Part shown: piece by piece, positions 1 to 9,800 of the stretch | How the letters are laid out: every line of letters starts with the position of its first letter | How positions within the stretch are numbered: the first letter of the stretch is position 1 | Assembly: GCA_028290825.1 (NCBI GenBank) | Contig: JAQGJB010000049.1 | Location: 1 to 34,868, forward strand | Length of the DNA: 34,868 bases | From: Micavibrio sp. | Lineage (GTDB): Bacteria; Pseudomonadota; Alphaproteobacteria; Micavibrionales; Micavibrionaceae | Direction of reading: 5' to 3' | Notes under the pieces: model-generated | Database searches by the model: none | Seen by the model: the letters and a program-made list of their open reading frames with translations, nothing else | What the model was told of the DNA's origin: nothing | Program-made: the position numbers and the translations under genes

Positions 1-153
1 TATTCAGAAACTGTCGAACAGCTTGTGTCGCTGCAACGCGAGGAATTTATATTAAGGAAAAATGCGAACGACCCATTGCCTCATCTTGTGAATTCGGAAG
101 AAGGTCTGTTGCCCACTGGCAAAATGACGAGATTTGTAGAAATAAACTCCTAA
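1..153 (+). CDS. C-terminal end of an unidentified protein (partial)
   Basis: Frame 1 is open from the first base to a TAA at 151-153 and encodes 50 residues, beginning YSETVEQLVSLQ and ending GKMTRFVEINS. The gene starts before the window. The composition is that of an ordinary soluble, charged protein end; I see no recognisable motif and do not assign a function. It converges on the PEP carboxylase-like gene, with only 18 bases between the two stop codons and no obvious terminator hairpin there. The call of a real coding end rests on the open frame and the tight convergent spacing, so it is moderate at best. Confidence 0.45.
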   Translation, partial: YSETVEQLVSLQREEFILRKNANDPLPHLVNSEEGLLPTGKMTRFVEINS

Positions 154-171
154 GATTACGAAAGCATTCAG

Positions 172-3144
172 CTATGATTTGTTTTTTAACGGATTTGGAA
201 TGACTAAAAGTCGGCGGACGCCAAGTTCATTAAAACTTTTTGGTCGCATAAAGCGAGATTTTCGACCAATTTTAAAAGTTGTTACAGGTTCAAGACGCGT
301 GCGTGTTGCTAAAATTCCAACCGGGGCATTCACCACATTTGCTGAGGCATACAAAGCCTGAGTAATACGAAACTCATTTTCGCTGAGCGGGATATTTTTA
401 TTCTGATCAAATGTACGTGTCCTGTAGCATTCAATTACCCGGGCGAATTCGGCTTCACGATCGCGATGAGCAACATGGGCAGCAAGCTCCGGCCAAAGTT
501 TACGCAGCCCATCTCCGAAACGGAAATTTTTTGGCGCAGTTAGGCCACTTACCATTTCATAGCTCAGGCGTTCGACTGACAAAAAATAGGTTTCAAGAAA
601 AGCCAAGGTAGATTCAGGTGATGAATTTCCAGCAGGATCAAATTGAATTGCAAGCCGTTTCACATCCTTTTCGGTAGGGCGCACCTCACCTGTAAGAAGA
701 GGCCATGCGATGTCAAAATCGGCCATTACTGCGGCATTTATCGTTGCCCGGGCTCCATCGCGGTGAATTTTGTGGGCGCGATAAAGATGGTGTAGGGCAT
801 CTCCGTATTTATGCGGGTTAATTCTGGCCTGACCTTCGCTCCTAACAATTTCCATCGCCTCGACCAATCCCAACACCGAGAATATCGGCAGACACGCATG
901 GGCGGTGAGGCGTTCGCCGGAAATTGCGCGCCCCTGTAGTGCTTTAGGGTCATCCCCCTTTGCCTCGGCCGGTGTGATACCCGGTTCAACGGTCTTTTCA
1001 CCACGTTTTGCAGGCCTTGAACTCGCATTGCCAGCTTTCATTGATAACCAGGGTGCATTGATAAGGAGTTTGTCTATTGCAGGATTTTGCTTAGTAAATA
1101 GGTCAAAAGCTTTGCCTGCGGTTTTTGCATACAGCCAGGCATCGGCGCGTGCATATTGTTTATTAATGCTCTTGGCAAAATGCGGGATTGGCATTTCACC
1201 CCGTACGCCTGCTTTGGTGTAGAGGTTTTGACAGATAAAAGCCTCAAGGGAACCGAGAGCTACTTTTCCTGGGCAAAATAATATAGTCAGTTGCTCACCT
1301 TGAATTGTCAATGTAGACGGGCCAATGTCGGTAACCCTTGCATCTGCGGCGGCTCGGCCATGTAGTGCGGCTATTTCTGTAACACGGCCGCCGCCGCGTT
1401 GAAGCGCGTGTCCACCGCCGTTTTTGATCGAGGTTTTGACTGTTTCGAGTTCCTGGTACTTGCGTTTCATTTTTTCAGCAACGCGATAGATTTCTACGGC
1501 TGCTTCGTATTGGGTAAATTCGGCCTCTCCGCGGCCGTCTTGCCGAGTTGTGTCACTTTTGGCAATCATCACGAGCAGACGTTTTCGACTAACAACATGG
1601 TCTCGGAAGATTTTATTTTCGAGGAGCGTCTCAAGCATTGTACCAAGATTGAGGAGATCCTTCACTGATTCAGAGAGAATTGTAAGATCGATCCTGCTGC
1701 CTTCTTCACCGATTATATTGCCGGAAGTTTTTAAAAGAAGTAGGGCTGCAAGAGCATGTGCGGGATGGGTGGTTTCTGCAATTATCAGTTTTTCACACAT
1801 GTCAGGGTTTTCGCCGATTACCTTTAGCCGCCCCCAGATACGGGAAGCCGCTTCATGGTCCGAGTCATTGAGTTTATTTATAGAAGTATGCGAGATTTTT
1901 TTGATGATGGCGTCATCGTTGAGCCAGCCTGCCAATTTGGCAGCAGCGTCATCCAGGCTCAATTTTTGTAATGAAGACATGGAATCGAGTCCGCTAATAT
2001 TGACTAAACAGAACGCTGTCTCGAGAATTTCCGCAGCATTGTGCCGAATATCAATTGTACCGAATCCCAGGCCAAAACATTTCACCAGGTAGATGAAATC
2101 AAGCCAATCGCCTTTGCCCGCATCTGGAATCGATTCAGTAAGATGCTCAATGTGTTTAATAAGAGAAAGCTGGGTGAGTCCTTTACTTAACTTTCCCTGC
2201 GCTAACATAGCAAGATCGTCCTGAAGGGGCTCCAGATCTCCAGGATTAAAATTATTAACATTAGTGGAAATTTTTGATAGCACTTCTTTGTAGCGTTCGG
2301 CAATTGTCGCGCGGTGAAGCCGGATTCCCTGATCCAGCACTTCGGCGGTAAGGCTGTTATTTCCATCTCCATCGCCCAAGGTCCAAGAACATGGAACAAT
2401 GATCGGGCGGTCGAGAGTGACCCCTTCCTGTTCATAGCCATATTTATTCAGGGATTTGATAAAGAATTTCCTGAGCGGAAGCGTTGTGTCAAATATAACA
2501 TCAAGCGTAGCAAGTGTTTCTTCAGCTTCTTGAAGAGGAGTTTTATGCGTGCCGACAATAGGAGTTTCATAAATAACTTGCAGCGCGGCATCAAGATCTT
2601 CGAAAGTGGATTCTGGAATGGCGAGAACTTTGGCTAAAGCAATCTGCGCTTTTGTATAAGCCACTGTTGTCGGATTGGTCGGGTGGCCCGTCAAGCTGAT
2701 CCAGGCGACGGCATTTTCTTCAATAAAAAGTTGCAGTTGTTTCGCGGTAACCTCTTCCTGCCTGAATCGCTCTAGTACGAAATCGAAAGACTCGGCTGTC
2801 GTTGCGTTTATTTTATTATGGGCCTGCACTACCTCCGTCGTTCCCATGGTTTGAATCAGACGCGCGAGGTGATTTATTTTTGCATCTTGTGCGGATAGCT
2901 GAACCTTCTGCTGATCATTAAGACTATTCCAAAAGGTAATGTAGTCAGCCATGCGCCGATTTTTAGCTTTGCGGGGCTCTGCGCCTCGTGGCTCATTCCC
3001 TTGCAGTTCGGTTTTTTTACGAAGAAGTTCGGATATTTCTGGAGAGTTTTTCTGAATTATTTTTCGATACCGATTGAGAAGAAGGTCCTCAATTTTGGCG
3101 ACATATGTATGTGCGGCGGGGTAGGTAGAAGAACTTTTAAACAT
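172..3144 (-). CDS. Divergent phosphoenolpyruvate carboxylase homologue (ppc-like)
   Basis: A 990-residue protein of the PEP carboxylase family, which normally makes oxaloacetate from PEP and bicarbonate. Family landmarks appear in order: GHPTNPTT (equivalent of the HPTE motif with the catalytic His), SWTLGDGDGN (equivalent of SWxGGDRDGNP), DIRHN, KSDTTRQDG (equivalent of GYSDSxKD), and SRPAKRGEK (the conserved SRPAKR block). The hallmark FHGRGGxxGRGG loop is replaced by IKNGGGHALQRGGG, losing the equivalents of E. coli His579 and Arg581. The C-terminal RNTG end is replaced by a tail of about 40 residues. At 990 residues it is longer than the usual 880-930. The ATG at 3142-3144 has CAGGA (minus strand, 3151-3155) six bases upstream. 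It may be a weak, altered or inactive PEPC. I am sure of the family but not of the activity. Confidence 0.85.
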   Translation of the reverse strand: MFKSSSTYPAAHTYVAKIEDLLLNRYRKIIQKNSPEISELLRKKTELQGNEPRGAEPRKAKNRRMADYITFWNSLNDQQKVQLSAQDAKINHLARLIQTMGTTEVVQAHNKINATTAESFDFVLERFRQEEVTAKQLQLFIEENAVAWISLTGHPTNPTTVAYTKAQIALAKVLAIPESTFEDLDAALQVIYETPIVGTHKTPLQEAEETLATLDVIFDTTLPLRKFFIKSLNKYGYEQEGVTLDRPIIVPCSWTLGDGDGNNSLTAEVLDQGIRLHRATIAERYKEVLSKISTNVNNFNPGDLEPLQDDLAMLAQGKLSKGLTQLSLIKHIEHLTESIPDAGKGDWLDFIYLVKCFGLGFGTIDIRHNAAEILETAFCLVNISGLDSMSSLQKLSLDDAAAKLAGWLNDDAIIKKISHTSINKLNDSDHEAASRIWGRLKVIGENPDMCEKLIIAETTHPAHALAALLLLKTSGNIIGEEGSRIDLTILSESVKDLLNLGTMLETLLENKIFRDHVVSRKRLLVMIAKSDTTRQDGRGEAEFTQYEAAVEIYRVAEKMKRKYQELETVKTSIKNGGGHALQRGGGRVTEIAALHGRAAADARVTDIGPSTLTIQGEQLTILFCPGKVALGSLEAFICQNLYTKAGVRGEMPIPHFAKSINKQYARADAWLYAKTAGKAFDLFTKQNPAIDKLLINAPWLSMKAGNASSRPAKRGEKTVEPGITPAEAKGDDPKALQGRAISGERLTAHACLPIFSVLGLVEAMEIVRSEGQARINPHKYGDALHHLYRAHKIHRDGARATINAAVMADFDIAWPLLTGEVRPTEKDVKRLAIQFDPAGNSSPESTLAFLETYFLSVERLSYEMVSGLTAPKNFRFGDGLRKLWPELAAHVAHRDREAEFARVIECYRTRTFDQNKNIPLSENEFRITQALYASANVVNAPVGILATRTRLEPVTTFKIGRKSRFMRPKSFNELGVRRLLVIPNPLKNKS

Positions 3145-3336
3145 TGAAAATCCTGTTTGTTATAGGAAACAAACATATTAGTTTCAGGCAAAAACTCAAG
3201 CTTCGGCGCCTTTTGGGTTAAGGCCAAGTTCCGCAAGATTTCGGTAGAGCGGGCTGCAAGTACAACATTTGCGCTTCGCCAACTGGATGGGACGGTTTAT
3301 ACGGATTCTATCTTAGGTTGGCAAAGTGTATTCATC
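3145..3336. other. Intergenic region upstream of the PEPC-like gene
   Basis: About 190 bases hold the ribosome binding site of the minus-strand PEPC-like gene and run into the recombinase remnant. Frame 1 on the plus strand stays open through much of this stretch (around 3240-3336) and joins the recombinase frame, but the residues there are not recognisable. No convincing promoter, terminator or RNA gene is visible. Confidence 0.4.
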
Positions 3337-3501
3337 CGACGACAAGCACCACCAACTCCCAGATATGATCCAAACCTGGACTACGGCAAAACGTGCGCGA
3401 TGCATGTCCGGATGTCCACAGATCATCAAAAGTATTCGACGGAGAATCATGCGGACGCGATCAGGGAATATACCGAGCGGGGTGGTATGGATATCCCATG
3501 A
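3337..3501 (+). pseudogene. Serine site-specific recombinase, N-terminal fragment
   Basis: Frame 1 reads RRQAPPTPRYDPNLDYGK, then MHVRMSTDHQKYSTENHADA, then IREYTERGGMDIP and a TGA at 3499-3501. The VRMSTDHQ...YSTENQADAIREYAERxGM pattern is the start of the resolvase domain of serine recombinases; the Ser after VRM is the expected nucleophile. In intact members the text continues with a xxTYxDxGKSGL block and hundreds more residues. Here the frame stops after about 55 codons, so this is a truncated remnant. It has no evident start codon or ribosome binding site of its own. A second recombinase-like fragment in the same orientation lies at 23772-24023. The family call is from memory of the motif and is fairly secure. 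Confidence 0.7.
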
Positions 3502-3810
3502 TGGTCAGTTATCTGATCCCAAAAGTGTCCGGCTTGCCTATAAAACTATGCTGATTAATCTTATCAAAAGAGAAATGACACCTGATAGATTACCAATAAT
3601 TTTGAAGTTCTATTCGGTAAAGGCGTTCATCTTAAAGACGGTCCAAATAGACCACCATTCCAGGACGATATAATACTGAACCCGAAATGACACTGTAAGG
3701 AGGTCATTTATTATGGAACTTAATCTTTGATATTCAGTTGGTTGGGCTTAGATGAAGATGTGATAGGTCTTGCTTCTCCGTAAATCTCAACATTGAAAAG
3801 AAGCCTATAA
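3502..3810. other. Decayed region between recombinase remnant and glucan synthase
   Basis: About 300 bases without a gene I can support. One feature stands out: a consensus-grade Shine-Dalgarno AAGGAGG (3697-3703) sits nine bases before an ATG (3713) that opens only five codons, MELNL, before TGA at 3728-3730. With one extra base after AATCTT the frame would run on to the TAA at 3780-3782, giving about 23 codons. This looks like the start of a gene lost to frameshift or deletion. The open frame over 3326-3673 is unlike any family I know, and its first part lies over the recombinase remnant in another frame. Confidence 0.4.
3715..3739 (+). promoter_or_regulatory. Possible EcfG-type promoter upstream of the glucan synthase
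   Basis: GGAAC (3715-3719) is followed after 16 bases by AGTT (3736-3739). The EcfG consensus is GGAAC-N16/17-CGTT, so the -35 box is perfect and the -10 box has one mismatch. It lies about 70 bases before the glucan synthase start. Stress control of cyclic glucan would make sense, but the match is short and may be chance. Confidence 0.25.
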
Positions 3811-6800
3811 GTGAAATTGGGGAAAGCAACTGCGCGGCGTAATCTCCAAATGAAGGGGTTTCTTGTTAACAGGGAGCGCTTAGTGAAGGGCGCAGCTCAA
3901 GAGCATCCCCTACGTTCCGAGCTTTTTAGCGCTTACCAGATGGAGCAGTATGGACGCCTTCTAGCGGCAAATCATATTATCAACGAAAAGGCTGCCCCTG
4001 ATCAATTACTCCTTCGACTTGCTGACAACGAAACCATTATTAGTCAAACCTGTGACCTCCTTAATTCCACAATTTTGGGAAAACGCCAAATTACTCCTGC
4101 GTCGGAGTGGCTGCTCGATAACTGGCACCTTATCGAGCAGGAGATACGCATAGCCAAGAAGCATCTGCCAAAAGGATATAGCCGTGGACTGCCACGACTG
4201 CAGGGTGGTTACGGTGATGGGATGCCAAGAGTCTATCAGCTTGCACTTGAAATTATTTCTCATAGTGATGCCCGGATTGATCCTGAAAGCCTGACTGGTT
4301 TTATTAGTGCCTATCAGGAGACAGCGCCCTTAAAGCTTGGAGAGCTGTGGGCCATTCCAATTATGTTGCGCTTAGCGTTGATTGAAAATTTGCGGCGAGT
4401 TGCTGCTCGCATTTCTGTGGGGCAAGTTAACAGGAACCTTGCCAACATCTGGGCTGATAAAATGGTCGAGACGACAGAGAATGATCCTAGCACTCTCATT
4501 CTGGTAATTGCTGATATGGCCCGCTCCGCGCCACCGATGGACGGCTCATTTGTTGCTGAGTTAGCGCGACGGCTTCAGGGGCAGGGGCCAGCACTTGCTT
4601 TGCCGCTGACCTGGATAGAACAACGTCTTGCCGAAGATGGCATGACAATCGAGCAAATGGTTTATTCTGAAATTCAGCAGCAGGCCGCAAATCAAGTTTC
4701 GGTCAGCAATTCGGTTGGTAGCCTGCGTTTCCTAGACACTATGAACTGGCAGAAATTCGTAGAGGCCATGAGTGTAGTCGAACAAATTCTCTATAATGAT
4801 CCCGCGCGGGCTTACGAGAAAATGGACTTTGCAACGCGTGACTTTTATCGCCATGCAATTGAGAAAATTGCAAAAACCGCAGGCTGTTCTGAGGAAAGCA
4901 TAGCGCGAATGGCAGTGGATGCTGCAATGGCCAATTCTGATGATCCACGTGTCGGACATGTTGGATTTCATTTGGTTGACCGGAAAGGGCGGCGTGCCTT
5001 TGAGAGAGCAATGAAGGTCAAACTAAGTATTGAGGAGCGTATCCGAAATATTGCTGGGCAGGCTCCTCTATCCATCTATCTTTGTTCAATCGTCCTTACC
5101 ACAATCTTGGTTAGTTTTATTCTTGCCGGAGCGGCGAGTGCAGATGGTGTCGCGTTGCCTGAATTGGCATTCTTGACCATTGTATCTGTAATAAGCGCCA
5201 GTCATCTTGGGGTTTCTTTTACAAACTGGCTTGCGACCCTTCTTGCCCGGCCACATACACTGCCGCGCCTGGATTTTTCTGAGGGTATCCCGGAAGATTT
5301 TCGCACTATAGTTGTTGTACCAACGTTACTTACCTCCATTAGCGGCGTGTCTGATCTTTGTGAGTCCCTAGAGGTCCGGTATCTCGCCAATAAAGACCAA
5401 AACCTCCATTTCTGTCTGCTCAGTGATTTCGCCGATTCAAAAACAGAAACCATGTTAGATGATGATATTCTGCTCGACCACGCGCAAAGTATTATTGAAA
5501 GATTGAATGACCAATATTCAAATGGGTTAAACAATATATTTTTCCTGATGCACCGTCCCCGGGTCTGGAATGGAAGTGAGAATGTGTGGATGGGGCATGA
5601 ACGCAAGCGTGGCAAGCTTGCGGACCTGAATGCGCTTCTACGCGGACCTGGTATAGAGTATTTTTCGCGTATCGTTGGCAATACAGAGGTTCTAAAAGGT
5701 ACCCGATATGTGATCACACTCGATTCTGATACACAGTTGCCGCGTGATTCTGCATGGCAAAGCATTGCCACAATGGCTCATCCCCTTAATCGTCCGTTTT
5801 ATGATGAATCAAAACAGCGCATCGTCGAGGGTTACGGCATTATACAGCCGCGCGTAGCCGCAAGCCTGCCCGGCAACAACTCCTCCCTGTATGCGCAACT
5901 TTGCGGTGGTGAGCCTGGGATCGATCCCTATACCCGAGCAGTCTCCGATGTCTATCAGGATGTATTTCAGGAAGGGTCATTTATCGGCAAAGGTATTTAT
6001 GATGTCGATGCCTTTGAACATACCTTAAAAAACCGTTTCATGAAGAACGCGATCCTCAGTCATGACTTGCTGGAAGGATGTTATGTACGCTCGGGCCTGC
6101 TCAGTGACGTACAGCTTTATGAGGAATATCCTGAACGTTACAGCGCCGATGCGGCACGTCGTCATCGTTGGATCCGGGGCGACTGGCAATTAATAGGTTT
6201 TCTATTTTCGTCTCTTAGAGGTCCGGGCGGGAAAAGGCGTAAGAACACTTTATCTGTTTTATCGCGCTGGAAAATATTCGACAATCTTCGGCGCAGCGTG
6301 GTGCCTTTATCACTGGTTGCGATGCTGGTGTGCGGATGGACTCTTTCGCTTCATCCGGATTTCTGGACCATCTCGGTCGCGGCCATTTTGCTAATTCCGT
6401 CGCTATGCGCGACTCTTTTCGATCTGACCCGTAAATCACCAGACATAACGCTGGGTCAGCATTTAATGGCATCATCCTACAATGCAGGGCGGCATTTCTC
6501 TCATGCTTTGTTTACTTTGGCCATTCTACCTTATGAGTCATATTACAGCGCCGATGCGATTTTTCGTACGCTTTGGCGTATGACAGTCAGCCGCAAAAAT
6601 CTGCTTGAGTGGATTCCCTCTAGCGAAGCGGGACGACGTTCGGGCACGGATTTTTTCCCCGTTGCACGACGCATGTGGATCGGACCTGCATTTGCTCTGA
6701 GTGTTCTGTTTCTTTTACTAGATCAAACTAGAAGCGCAGTCGAAATGACAGTCCCTGTTTTGTTACTATGGTCGCTGTCTCCAGTAATCGTATGGCGTCT

Positions 6801-9800
6801 TAGTCTGCCAGTTTCTATAAAAAAGGCTACGCTTCAGCCGGAGGATAAAAGTTATCTACGCCGGTTAAGTCGAAAGACATGGGCATTTTTTGAAACGTTT
6901 GTTACCGAACACGAAAATTGGCTTCCGCCCGATAACATGCAAGAGCAACCAGTTCATGTGGTGGCCCATCGAACGTCGCCCACCAATATGGGCTTGACGC
7001 TGCTGGCTAATATGACGGCCTATGATTTCGGTTACGTTTCAGCTGGTCAGATGATCCAGAGGACACAAGCAACACTCCGGACAATGGAAAGGCTGGAACG
7101 TTATCGGGGGCATTTCTACAACTGGTATGACACGCAAAGCTTGGTGCCACTTAATCCTCTCTACGTATCGGCGGTGGATAGCGGAAATCTAGCGGGACAT
7201 CTACTTACTTTAAGATCCGGACTTATGCTCTTTGCAAGCAATCCTGTGGTTAATTTCAGAGTTTTCGAAGGGCTATACGACACAATTGGTATTCTTGAGG
7301 CAGAAATCGAAAATGGGGCCGGGCTGTCCCGACTGAAGGAGCAAATAGCGAACCATCGGTCGTTAGCCTTAATGGATATTCTTAATAGCCTTCAGTCAGT
7401 ATTGGCTGAGGCCGAGAATCTTGCTGGCCAGATAAAGGATCAGGAGAATGCAGGCTTATGGCTCAGAGCGCTGATCAACCAATGCCATGATGCCATAGAC
7501 GATCTTTTTTGGGTACTTCCCTGGGCAGCACTGTCTCCAGAAACGGCCTGGCTTGAAAAATCGCCGCTGCTGAACAGGGTGCCTGACCTCCGTACCTTGG
7601 TTGGCTGCGAGTTCGAAATTGGTCTGCATATTGCGAATAGATTGAAAGAGGATCTGACTCCGAGCGAAAAAGATTGGCTGCACCAAACAAAATCTTTACT
7701 GAATCTGGCTGCAAGCCGGGCACGCGAACGTATTGGCGTACTGGAGCTTCTTGCTATCCAGTCTGCAGATATGGCGCAGATGGACTACACATTTCTATAC
7801 GACAAGAACAAGCGTCTGCTTGGCATTGGATACCATGTTAATGATCGCCGGCTTGATCCAGGTTTTTATGACTTACTGGCATCTGAGGCAAGACTTGGGT
7901 ATTTCGTAGCTATTGCTCAGGGCGCATTACCGCAGGAAAGCTGGTTCGCTCTGAGTCGTCAGTTGCGCGGAGGGGATGGCAAGCCACTGCTGGTTTCCTG
8001 GAGTGGTTCTATGTTCGAATATCTGATGCCTCTTTTGGTCATGCCAACCTATGACAAAACTTTGCTTGATCAGACTTATAAAGTGGCCGTCAAACGTCAA
8101 ATCGCATATGGAGCGCAGCGGAACGTGCCGTGGGGCATTTCCGAATCCGGGTATTATCTTTTTGATACCAATATGAACTATCAATATCATGCCTTTGGCG
8201 TGCCGGGCTTAGGTTTAAAACGCGATCTGGCCAATGACCTAGTGATCGCACCGTATGCGAGCATTATGGCTTTAATGGTTGATCCAGTTGCAGCATGCAA
8301 AAATCTCCAACAAATGTCCGCCCAGGGTTTCGAAGGCCGCTTTGGTCTTTATGAGGCTATTGATTATACGCCTACACGTATACCACGTGACAAATCCAAC
8401 GCCCTGGTCCAGTCTTTCATGATCCATCACCAGGGTATGAGCTTCCTGTCGTTAAGCTATCTGCTGCTTGATAAACCGATGCAAAGACGTTTCAGCGCGG
8501 ATCCATTGTTCCAGTCAGCATTATTGCTGCTTCACGAAAAAGTACCCCGCGCCGTATCCTTTTATTCAGATGGAATTGATACAACTCCGCTCGAGCTTAT
8601 GCGCTCCAGCCAGCCGCAGGGTTCTCTCCGGGTCTTCAATACTGCTTCAACGCCTGTGCCTGAAGTTAACCTCCTTTCCAACGGGCGATATAACGTCATG
8701 GTCAGCAACGGCGGTGGCAGTTATAGCCGCTGGAAGGATCTGGCGGTTACACGCTGGCGCGAAGACAGCACACGCGATAACTGGGGGACTTATTGCTACA
8801 TCCGGGATGTCGCGTCAAATACGTTTTGGTCTACTTCTTACCAGCCTACGCTGATGGTTCCAGAACGCTATGAAGTGATTTTCTCTGAGGGGCGTGCTGA
8901 ATTCCGCAGACGCGATGGCGATTTTGATACGATGACCGAAATTGTTGTGTCACCGGAAGACGACATTGAATTACGTCGCACCCGTATAATTAATCGGTCA
9001 TCCGTAAGAAAGACGGTTGAAGTTACAAGTTATGCCGAAATTGTTCTTGCTCCGGCTGCTGCGGATAATGCCCACCCAGCTTTTAGCAATCTATTCGTAC
9101 AGACTGAGATACTGCAAAAGCGCCACGCCATCATTTGCACGCGCCGCGCTCGGGCTTTCGGCGAACAGCCGCCCTGGATGTTCCACCATATGGATGTAGC
9201 AGGGGCAATAATATCAGATATTTCTTATGAGACGGATCGGATGCGGTTTATTGGTAGGGGGCGCACATTACAGTCGCCCTTGGCAATGTCCGAAGTCCAG
9301 CCATTATCTGGAACTCAGGGATCAGTACTTGATCCGGTGGTGGCCATCCGCTACCTGATCACAATCGAGCCTGAACAAACGGCTGTCGTAGATATCGTAA
9401 CAGGCGCGGCTGACACCCGTGTAGCCTGCGAAGCCTTGGTGGACAAATACCAGGACAGCAATCTTGCCGATCGTGTCTTTGAACTAGCCTGGACCCATGC
9501 TCAGGTTATATTGCGCCAATTGAATGCAACAGAAGCCGATGCGCAGTTATATGCGCGCATCGCGAATGCAATTATATATCCAAATGCCTCTCTGCGCACG
9601 GACGCAGGAACAGTGATAAAGAACCGTCGCGGGCAGTCTGGTTTGTGGAGCTACGCAATTTCCGGCGACCTTCCAATAGTGCTTCTGAAGATAAACAGCC
9701 TTAATAATATCTCTCTCGTCAGACAAATGGTGCAGGCTCATGCTTATTGGCGCCTCAAAGGTCTTGCCGTCGACCTCGTGATCTGGAATGAGGATAATGC

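Noticed and set aside
3326-3673. 115-codon plus-strand frame
   Set aside because: Its first part reads the recombinase remnant in the wrong frame and it has no ribosome site or recognisable family.
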